Assembly: GCA_041572275.1 (NCBI GenBank)
Contig: JBFFSQ010000147.1
Span: 1-7,708, forward strand
DNA length: 7,708 bases
Direction of reading: 5' to 3'
Source: JBFFSQ01 sp041572275
GTDB lineage: Bacteria; Pseudomonadota; Gammaproteobacteria; SZUA-229
The position numbers and the translations under genes are program-made. This document shows, one piece after another, positions 1-5,774 of the stretch (position 1 is its first letter; every line of letters starts with the position of its first letter). The notes beneath the pieces are model-generated. The model was not told the DNA's origin. It ran no database searches and worked only from the letters and a program-made list of their open reading frames with translations.

Positions 1-290
1 ATTTCCTGTTTGTTTATATTAAAAGTAGCTCCATCCAGTTGATAATGGTATCCCCAGTTACTCTCCTTTTCGAAATAAAATACACTTGATCGTACAGAAA
101 TAGATGGCTGGTAATTTAAGCCACTATCCATCATGGCGATTTCGTTGTTACCTAAATCGAGCTCTTCTACCCATACTGATTGAGACGTTGCTTCTATACC
201 CAATAATATTTCAAAAGCATTGACGCTAGAAGTAAACATATTGAGTAGAAAAACGATGGCAAATATTTTAATTTTCACAGTGCTATCCAT
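1..290 (-). CDS. Exported beta-rich protein, N-terminal 96 codons (3' end beyond window)
   Basis: The frame is open from an ATG at 290-288 to the window edge, so only the N-terminus is visible. Residues 1-25 form a clear Sec signal peptide: lysines at 6 and 8, a hydrophobic core FAIVFLLNMF, and a likely cut after SSVNA. There is no lipobox cysteine. The mature part is rich in aromatic and alternating polar/hydrophobic residues (for example SISVRSSVFYFE at 63-74 and WGYHYQLDGATFNI at 79-92), which would suit an outer-membrane beta-barrel. That is inference from pattern only, and I do not recognise a family. The gene begins 4 bases after the stop of the 845-codon gene, and no good Shine-Dalgarno sequence lies in front of it, so translation is probably coupled to that gene. 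Confidence 0.72.
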   Translation of the reverse strand, partial: MDSTVKIKIFAIVFLLNMFTSSVNAFEILLGIEATSQSVWVEELDLGNNEIAMMDSGLNYQPSISVRSSVFYFEKESNWGYHYQLDGATFNINKQE

Positions 291-294
291 GATG

Positions 295-2832
295 TTAATT
301 AAACTCAAAGGCGCCAATATCTGTGACAGCAGTCGTATCACCATCACCATCCACAGGTCTTGGTGAGCCATCAAAATCAATGCTGGGCGCATCAAGGTCG
401 CTGCCTGTATCAATTGCAGGTGAGCCTGTAGTTAAATGATAGTCACCACCAGCAGTATTAACAAATAATGGATCGACAGATATGTTGCCATTGATGCCTG
501 TCTGATCACTTATATCGTTGTAATTTATAGTGTTATCATAAACCAGATTATGGTCCCAAATGGCAGTTAATGTGCCGCCAGGCGTGGTATTTTTAATTCC
601 AATATCATTTTGTAGCAGGATATTATTCCTATAGGTTTCGGCACTTTCATCAATACCGGCATTAATGACAATAGCGTTGGTATTTCCAACAAATGTATTA
701 TTGATGGCTAATTGCGCACTGCCACCAGAGTTTAAATCCAACACACGGCAATCATTATTCATAAATATATTGTTGCTTACTGTTGATGGTCCGCTGAGAA
801 GGTTTACGAGTCGATTATTGATACCAGTGAGATCACATGGGTTATCACGGAAAATATTTCGATCGATAGTGACAGCGCCATAGCTGTAGATAGCGAAGCC
901 CATTGAGTCATGTAGATTACCGTTGTGTTCAAAAATATTGCCCATAATTACAGAACCAACGCCTGTTTGTTCAATGGCACTGCCGCCATAGCCTAAAGCG
1001 TTTGTTATTGTGAATCCCTTGATCGAGCCGCCAGGACCAATGATGACGCCATTATTAGGGCCATAGCCATCAGAGTTGGCAAATATAATGGTGTTTTCCG
1101 GACCATTTGTGCTCTCCAGATGAACATCTTTGCCATTGAAATTTAGCCCGGTTGTAGGAGCCAGGTATATTCCAGGTGTAACCTGTATCGTATCTCCACT
1201 CGTGGCAGCATCTATCTGTGATTGAATATCCGGTCCCGGGGTCACTATCGTGACAGTGAGTGTGCTACTGTTATTGTTCAAGAATGCATCGGGGGCCGCA
1301 CTTGACACTACAGGTGTAATTGAAGCCTGGCCAATACTGACAGCATCCATGAACGTTTCAATGATAGCGCTATCACCACTGTTGAGAATGCCTGGAATAG
1401 CACAGGTAATAGTGGTGTTTATAGAACAACTGCCTGTACTACCGTTAACAAATGGGATGCTCCAGAGAGAAAACTCTGCGGGGATGGTGTAGCTAATAAC
1501 AACTTCTGTAGCTGGGAATGGTCCAGTGTTGGTAATTATGCTGGTATGGAGTATTTTTTTAGCACCATTAGGTACTTCGTTGAAAGACGATTGGGAAAGT
1601 GAGAGGTCGGCATAAGCAACGTATGATGCAGCGTCTTGTGGGTCGGTTCTACCAATATACTCTAAACTATTGATTACACTATCGCCATCAGGGTCCTCGT
1701 TTGCATCATTCAAGTTGGGGTCTAGTCCATAATCAATTTCCCAGCTATCATGCATACCGTCATTGTCAGTATCATTAATATCTGTCGTAGCGGTCAGTGC
1801 TAGTTCGGTCCACAGCAGGGTACGTGTAATTTCATAGCCGGGTATTCCATCAATATCCAGATCAAGTTGTACAAATATGTCAGATAAAACGGTGAGCTGA
1901 ATACTCGAATTATTTGCACCATAAAATATTAAAATGCCATCATCATCAGGATAGACAAGATCGATTGAACTAAATGAAAGTGGTGTTGGTGTGTCTACAT
2001 CTATATACCCATGAATAGAATCATAGGCTCTGGCAGGTGAGCCGGTAAATGTCATGGAAGCTGAGCTGGGTGTAAAGATGTTGTCGTAAACAGACGTTAC
2101 AATGAAATTTTCAAATTTATACATCTTATCACTAAGATTATCTTTAGCTACATAATCCGTCGTCATCCGTATCGTATGGCTTGCAAATAAAGTTTCCATT
2201 CTAATTGTGCCGCTGATGGCACCATCAAAGTCAGGACTGGTCATCGTTAGAAGGTTGAAAGTCATTGTGGCATCAGTCGGATATAAATACCCCCAGTCAA
2301 AGAAATCTACACGAAATAAGCCAGAACCATCATATGTAACCCCATCTAATGTACAGTTATCATAAGTAAAACTTAGTGTACCTGTTCCTGTAATATCATC
2401 TAGTGGTCCCGTAAGAAAAGCGAAACCACTATCGCAATAAATCGGTTCATCAACATCAAAACCGGTTACCTCATTTGAAATAAACAGGTTGCTCGCATAA
2501 AGATTAACAAGACTACGTTGTATAATCGACTGCATATTTCCAACTACAGTAATGGCACCAGCAGAACGGCTTGAAGTTGTTGGTATCGATAAAGCAGTTG
2601 GGATGTTGGATGAACTGGAACCGCCAAACAAGATATTGGCCACTAGAATAGGGGCATTATCAAGCGTAATGATAGCAGGGTCTGTATTTCCAATATATGC
2701 TAAAGGCTGAGGTTCGCTTTCGCCACTGCCACCACCACCGGAGGCTAATACGGTTAAGGTGCCCACTAAAATAATGGCTATTAATTTAAACGAGTGTAAA
2801 AGTTGACTCGGTCGTTTATTTGTTAGTGACAT
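295..2832 (-). CDS. Large exported beta-helix protein with choice-of-anchor Q C-terminus
   Basis: This 845-residue protein is probably exported and cell-surface or periplasmic. Residues 11-30 are a hydrophobic helix followed by LASGGGGSG (29-37), like a lipoprotein signal but with no cysteine. Residues 40-345 match no family I recognise and hold C133 and C160. Residues 354-391 carry two acidic calcium-type loops (DTDNDGMHDSWE and DPDGDSVINSLE), typical of thrombospondin type 3 repeats. Residues 406-530 look like a DUF11/CARDB-type Ig-like domain (TNTGPFPATEVVISYTIP). Residues 533-780 form a parallel beta-helix of the pectin-lyase/NosD type (IQSQIDAATSGDTIQVTPG, then Asn-rich coils). Residues 787-844 are a choice-of-anchor Q domain (GDYHLTTGSPAIDTG ... 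PRPVDGDGD ... DIGAFEF). The protein stops one residue after that domain, so it has no C-terminal anchor. All six cysteines fall in close pairs, suggesting disulfides. Substrate or ligand is unknown. It is the third gene of the leftward operon. Confidence 0.93.
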   Translation of the reverse strand: MSLTNKRPSQLLHSFKLIAIILVGTLTVLASGGGGSGESEPQPLAYIGNTDPAIITLDNAPILVANILFGGSSSSNIPTALSIPTTSSRSAGAITVVGNMQSIIQRSLVNLYASNLFISNEVTGFDVDEPIYCDSGFAFLTGPLDDITGTGTLSFTYDNCTLDGVTYDGSGLFRVDFFDWGYLYPTDATMTFNLLTMTSPDFDGAISGTIRMETLFASHTIRMTTDYVAKDNLSDKMYKFENFIVTSVYDNIFTPSSASMTFTGSPARAYDSIHGYIDVDTPTPLSFSSIDLVYPDDDGILIFYGANNSSIQLTVLSDIFVQLDLDIDGIPGYEITRTLLWTELALTATTDINDTDNDGMHDSWEIDYGLDPNLNDANEDPDGDSVINSLEYIGRTDPQDAASYVAYADLSLSQSSFNEVPNGAKKILHTSIITNTGPFPATEVVISYTIPAEFSLWSIPFVNGSTGSCSINTTITCAIPGILNSGDSAIIETFMDAVSIGQASITPVVSSAAPDAFLNNNSSTLTVTIVTPGPDIQSQIDAATSGDTIQVTPGIYLAPTTGLNFNGKDVHLESTNGPENTIIFANSDGYGPNNGVIIGPGGSIKGFTITNALGYGGSAIEQTGVGSVIMGNIFEHNGNLHDSMGFAIYSYGAVTIDRNIFRDNPCDLTGINNRLVNLLSGPSTVSNNIFMNNDCRVLDLNSGGSAQLAINNTFVGNTNAIVINAGIDESAETYRNNILLQNDIGIKNTTPGGTLTAIWDHNLVYDNTINYNDISDQTGINGNISVDPLFVNTAGGDYHLTTGSPAIDTGSDLDAPSIDFDGSPRPVDGDGDTTAVTDIGAFEFN

Positions 2833-2862
2833 TTTCAGATTCTCCTTAAGCCAAATCTGAAA
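2833..2862 (-). promoter_or_regulatory. Inverted repeat presenting the ribosome-binding site of the 845-codon gene
   Basis: On the minus strand TTTCAGATT, a 12-base loop TGGCTTAAGGAG, and AATCTGAAA form a perfect 9-bp inverted repeat. Its 3' arm directly abuts the ATG at 2832. The Shine-Dalgarno sequence AAGGAGA (2841-2847, 8 bases from the start) lies in the loop and at the loop-stem junction. This is seen directly. A role in controlling translation, by thermal melting, protein binding or ribosome standby, is inference. The stem is only moderately GC-rich, so it could open easily. Confidence 0.6.
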
Positions 2863-2947
2863 GTTAGATGATATGTAAATGCGGGTATTGATCGATAATC
2901 CATTAATCCGAGCATTCGCAATTACTATACTTTCAGTATCCTCACAT

Positions 2948-4765
2948 CTATGGTGTCGTATTTAAGAGAATATATACTCTATCGTTTACGCTATCAGTGA
3001 TCGCAAGATCAGGTTTGTTATCACTATTAAAATCACCAATAGTAACCAGTGGAAGTTCTATACCAATACTCATGATAGTGTAAATAGCGTTTGCTGTGCC
3101 AAAAGCACCATTGCCATGACCTAAAAGTACATACACTCTATTATCACCAATGCCTGCATTTTTTGATGTGGTGACAACCAGATCGAGAATGTTGTCATCA
3201 TTAAGGTCAGCTACTGATACAGTTTGAGGGTATTGGCCAACAGTTATCGGTGTGCCAGCCGAAAAGCTACCTGTGCCATCGCCAGGCAGCATTGTGACGA
3301 TGTCAGTGCCGTCGTTAGCAACAATTAAATCAAGGTGGCCATCCTCATCAAGGTCATCTGCCTTAATAGAATCAGGATAACTTCCTGATGCAAAGCTGGT
3401 TTCTGATCCGAAAGTACCAGTACCGGTACCCAGTAAAACGCTCACCGTACCAGGTGTGGAATTACTGACTGCTAAATCAAGTTTCATGTCCTCATTAAAG
3501 TCACCAACGACAACAGAGCTTGGAGACCATTCTGCTGAATAATTTACTGTAGATGAAAAACTACCGGTTCCACTACCGATCAGGATAGAGACATCATCAC
3601 TAAACCTGTTAGCAGTGACAAGATCAATGTTGCTGTCGCCGTTGAAATCCCCGACAGAGATATCCATTGGAGAGTTGCCAACATCATAGCTTGTGGCAAC
3701 ACCAAAATCACCAGAGCCATCGCCTAGCAGAATAGAGGTTGTACCTGGTGGTAATGGAAATGGCAAAATGTAGGTTTGATTAGCAATCGCAAGATCAATA
3801 TTTGAATCAGCATCAAAATATCCATATGTAATTGCTCGTGGTTGCACACTCGTTGCAAAATCTGTTTTGGTACCAAATACACCCGTTCCATCACCCAGTA
3901 AAATGGAAACAGTTTCCGCGTTATAATCTGTTATTGCTAAATCCAGATTGCTATCGTTATTGAAGTCAGTTGTAACAATATCTGTGACACTAAGACTGAT
4001 CGGGAAAGATCCACTTATAGAAAAAGATACTTGAGGTGCTTTGGATGTAAAGCTCCAGTTCACATCGCTGGCCATAGGATTGCCGGCAAGGTCCTGCACA
4101 GTTGACAGAATTGTTGCCGTATATGTTTCTTCATATGCGAACAAGTCAGAAGGTGTGAAACTCACTGTGTATGTTGCATCATCATATGCGACAACACCAT
4201 TGATTTGTGTAGCATTGCTATCGATAACTATAAATGTTGAACTGTTGATCGTAGAGCTCGTCATTGACTCACTAAAAGTGGCCGTTATTACGGCATCATA
4301 TTCAATATCAATAGCTCCATCAGTCGGATTTGTCGAAGTTACAGTTGGTGGTGTTGTGTCTGGGGGAGGATTGGTTGTCTCACAGACTTGTGTGCTTAGA
4401 GGGGATTCATTTGTGGCTGCATCATAACTTGATACTGAATAGCAATACAGGGTGCTTGGCGTAAGTGTTATATCAATATATGCATTCGTAGGTGTGTTTG
4501 CGATTGGGCTGCCATCCCTGTAAACCGAATAACCTACCACAGCATTATCATCAGTGGATGCATCCCAAGACAGGCTGATTTCTGTAGAAGACAAAACAAC
4601 TGCAGTTAAGTTTTCGGGAGTTGATGGAGGTGTTGTATCCGCGGGTGCAGGGGTAGATCCACCACCTCCACCAGAAGCCAATATACTCATGATGCCGAAA
4701 AGAATGATTATGATTAATCCTGATTGGCGCAGAAAAGGATGTAAAATGCTATGTGTATGTGCCAT
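2948..4765 (-). CDS. Exported FN3 / Ig-like / FG-GAP (VCBS) repeat protein
   Basis: This 605-residue protein is probably displayed at the cell surface, perhaps as an adhesin or binding protein; its ligand is unknown. Residues 16-30 are a hydrophobic helix ending in LASGGGGGS (29-37), with no lipobox cysteine. Residues 43-130 are a fibronectin type III domain (PSTPENLTAVVLSSTEISLSW ... VVGYSVYRDG), with C108 and C128 placed for a disulfide. Residues 138-240 are a Big_5/SbsA-type Ig-like domain (PTDGAIDIEYDAVITATFSE ... DLAGNPM). Residues 250-605 hold seven FG-GAP/VCBS units about 50 residues apart, with Asp-rich calcium loops near 267, 317, 373, 423, 471, 520 and 578 (such as DFNGDSNIDL and DLDEDGHLDL). 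Seven units fit a closed seven-bladed integrin-alpha-like propeller. The protein ends right after the last blade, with no C-terminal anchor. The ATG lies 2 bases past the stop of the VanZ-like gene. Confidence 0.93.
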   Translation of the reverse strand: MAHTHSILHPFLRQSGLIIIILFGIMSILASGGGGGSTPAPADTTPPSTPENLTAVVLSSTEISLSWDASTDDNAVVGYSVYRDGSPIANTPTNAYIDITLTPSTLYCYSVSSYDAATNESPLSTQVCETTNPPPDTTPPTVTSTNPTDGAIDIEYDAVITATFSESMTSSTINSSTFIVIDSNATQINGVVAYDDATYTVSFTPSDLFAYEETYTATILSTVQDLAGNPMASDVNWSFTSKAPQVSFSISGSFPISLSVTDIVTTDFNNDSNLDLAITDYNAETVSILLGDGTGVFGTKTDFATSVQPRAITYGYFDADSNIDLAIANQTYILPFPLPPGTTSILLGDGSGDFGVATSYDVGNSPMDISVGDFNGDSNIDLVTANRFSDDVSILIGSGTGSFSSTVNYSAEWSPSSVVVGDFNEDMKLDLAVSNSTPGTVSVLLGTGTGTFGSETSFASGSYPDSIKADDLDEDGHLDLIVANDGTDIVTMLPGDGTGSFSAGTPITVGQYPQTVSVADLNDDNILDLVVTTSKNAGIGDNRVYVLLGHGNGAFGTANAIYTIMSIGIELPLVTIGDFNSDNKPDLAITDSVNDRVYILLNTTP

Positions 4766-4767
4766 TT

Positions 4768-5244
4768 TTACGTCCTCCCTAAAACAAATGTAATGGTCAA
4801 ATAAGCGCAGATCGTACCCAGGGCAATAGAAATCAGGTCGAGGACATCAAAAGTTCCCATTAAAAAATAGCTGGAAGTATTATTGAGGATGGGGATGTCG
4901 CTAAACCAGGCAGGAACATGGTTTGCAATTGATTGCGCGATTACATGTATCTGACCAATTTCAAATAAACTGTCAAAGATGAACCAGGAGATACAAATGG
5001 GTATCAGGTTCTTGTTTGGGGAGGCACTTACAGTCGCTGTAAGTAGAATAAAAACATAGACGTGGATAAATGTTGGTAGAAAATAGCCGATACTTCCAAA
5101 AATACCTCCTCGAAATTTATTGACAGAAAACCAGTCTGGTAAGAAATAGACAAATTCAGATTGCCTATCAAAAACGTAAACTATCACACCAACGACTAAG
5201 CCGCTGAACGCTATTGACAGAATTTGGTTTCGTTTTACATCCAC
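4768..5244 (-). CDS. Small four-helix membrane protein, VanZ-like
   Basis: This 158-residue inner-membrane protein has hydrophobic segments at about 8-25, 47-73, 80-93 and 133-155. FDSLFEIGQ (90-98) followed by FDVLDLISIALGTICAYL (132-149) matches the core pattern of the VanZ-like family, FE..Q followed by a D..D...N..G helix. The usual Asn of that last helix is not evident, and the stretch between the two motifs is longer than in short VanZ proteins. VanZ itself gives low-level teicoplanin resistance in enterococci, but most family members have no known role and none can be assigned here. The start is GTG at 5244-5242: an in-frame TGA lies 18 bases upstream and no nearby ATG is in frame. It is the first gene of the leftward operon. 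Its position ahead of two exported proteins suggests a part in envelope assembly, but that is inference. Confidence 0.8.
   Translation of the reverse strand: MDVKRNQILSIAFSGLVVGVIVYVFDRQSEFVYFLPDWFSVNKFRGGIFGSIGYFLPTFIHVYVFILLTATVSASPNKNLIPICISWFIFDSLFEIGQIHVIAQSIANHVPAWFSDIPILNNTSSYFLMGTFDVLDLISIALGTICAYLTITFVLGRT
4773..4779 (-). promoter_or_regulatory. Ribosome-binding site of the FG-GAP protein gene
   Basis: GGGAGGA on the minus strand lies 7 bases before the ATG at 4765, inside the last codons of the upstream VanZ-like gene. It fixes the start at 4765 and suggests translational coupling of the two genes. Confidence 0.8.
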
Positions 5245-5249
5245 GAGTA

Positions 5250-5255
5250 CACCTT
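5250..5255 (-). promoter_or_regulatory. Weak ribosome-binding site supporting the GTG start of the VanZ-like gene
   Basis: AAGGTG on the minus strand lies 5 bases before the GTG at 5244. The match to the anti-Shine-Dalgarno sequence is modest. It supports the GTG because the frame is closed shortly upstream. Confidence 0.5.
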
Positions 5256-5657
5256 CAGCTCAGTGGATTATTATTTTTTGTTAATTTAATTTTAAGTCAT
5301 CGTAATATAAATAAGTAAATCATGATGGCTATTTCAATACAATGAGAATTATCAATTACACCTTTGCACCTTAAAAAATACCGAGTACTAGTATCATTTT
5401 TTAGATTTTATATTAGAGTTTTCTAAATATGTTTTTCAGTTTTTGTATTGATATCCGATATTTGTCAATAATTTATGGTTGCTTCGTTCGCAGCTAGTGA
5501 TCGATTAAATCTAATGCCAAAATATTTGAATTCTTAATATAAGATATCCCTCAGTATAGATGTTTATAGGCGATAGTTAGCTGTGTTAGTTGATTTGTGG
5601 ATTTAGGCTTATTAAAACGCTCTTATTTTTTATATTAGTTTATCTTTATCTTGTTAA

Positions 5658-5666
5658 TAAGGAGGT
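5658..5666 (+). promoter_or_regulatory. Consensus ribosome-binding site upstream of the small ORF
   Basis: TAAGGAGGT is a full match to the 16S anti-Shine-Dalgarno sequence. Its GGAGG ends 7 bases before a GTG at 5673, an ideal distance. It is by far the strongest such site in the window, yet it is more than 100 bases from the antiporter start, so it appears to serve the small ORF. Confidence 0.65.
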
Positions 5667-5672
5667 ATACAG

Positions 5673-5750
5673 GTGTTTTTTTATGCCCTATTTTTTCGAG
5701 AATATTCTATAGAGATTGATTTGGCACAAATATTCAGGCCTGTCATATAG
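5673..5750 (+). CDS. Candidate 25-residue leader peptide upstream of nhaD
   Basis: GTG opens 25 codons ending at TAG (5748-5750). The peptide starts (V/M)FFYALFFREYS and ends AQIFRPVI, with a hydrophobic, aromatic N-terminal part and a more polar middle. The support is the consensus ribosome-binding site 7 bases ahead. It is in the same frame as nhaD, and the TAG stands 24 bases before the nhaD ATG with no other stop between. It could be a regulatory leader peptide, or it could mark an original longer start of nhaD now closed by a stop. The extension has no resemblance I can see to NhaD N-termini, so a leader is the likelier reading. It could also be chance in AT-rich DNA, and homology evidence is lacking. 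Confidence 0.38.
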   Translation: MFFYALFFREYSIEIDLAQIFRPVI

Positions 5751-5764
5751 ATAAATTCCAGGCC
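5737..5764 (+). promoter_or_regulatory. GC-rich inverted repeat between the small ORF and nhaD
   Basis: GGCCTG (5737-5742) and CAGGCC (5759-5764) form a perfect 6-bp stem with a 16-base loop, and the left arm is part of the palindrome CAGGCCTG (5735-5742). The structure overlaps the end and stop codon of the small ORF and finishes 10 bases before the nhaD ATG, where a ribosome would bind. It stands out in very AT-rich surroundings. A regulatory role is inference. With no T-run after it, it is not a standard terminator. Confidence 0.4.
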
Positions 5765-5774
5765 ACTATTTGCT

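Larger units (their letters stand above)
5245..5774. other. AT-rich divergent intergenic region, probable promoter region for both units
   Basis: About 530 bases separate the divergent VanZ-like and nhaD genes. Two 60-base stretches counted by hand (5281-5340 and 5401-5460) each hold only 12 G/C. Promoters for both directions should lie here. The best guesses are weak: on the minus strand TTGAAA near 5332-5337 with an AT-rich -10 region near 5310-5320; on the plus strand TATATT at 5631-5636 with TTATTA at 5609-5614 (16-base spacer). In such AT-rich DNA these matches carry little weight. Other structure includes an 8-bp palindrome TACTAGTA (5386-5393) flanked by TAAAAAAT (5372-5379) and ATTTTTTA (5396-5403), and a direct repeat of CACCTT at 5359-5364 and 5367-5372. 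The right part (5658-5764) holds a small ORF and a hairpin listed separately. Confidence 0.6.

Noticed and set aside
665..1492. Plus-strand open frames at 665-883 and 1250-1492
   Set aside because: They lie wholly antisense to the well-supported 845-codon gene, have no ribosome site I trust, and encode no recognisable domain.
2927..2939. ATACT/AGTAT inverted repeat after the FG-GAP gene as a terminator
   Set aside because: Only a 5-bp A/T-rich stem without a T-run. It would not be expected to stop transcription, so the four-gene operon reading is kept.
4041..4793. Plus-strand open frames at 4041-4427 and 4554-4793
   Set aside because: Antisense to the FG-GAP protein gene. The Pro/Val/Gly-rich composition mirrors the Thr/Gly-rich coding strand.
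5337..5357. Fur-box-like stretch ACAATGAGAATTATCAATT on the plus strand
   Set aside because: I count only about 12 of 19 matches to the classical Fur consensus in DNA that is about 80% A/T, and no downstream gene is an iron gene.
5372..5403. TAAAAAAT ... ATTTTTTA inverted repeat as a possible bidirectional terminator
   Set aside because: The arms are only A/T, the interior does not pair in register, and no gene ends near it.
5475..5534. 19-codon ATG frame in the intergenic region
   Set aside because: No Shine-Dalgarno sequence precedes it and the length is expected by chance.
5576..5593. Imperfect 9-base tandem GTTAGCTGT GTTAGTTGA
   Set aside because: Two units with two mismatches in a low-complexity region, so no firm case for an operator.
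5683..5712. 9-codon ATG frame overlapping the leader ORF
   Set aside because: Its ATG is 17 bases from the strong ribosome site, too far, whereas the GTG at 5673 is at the ideal distance.
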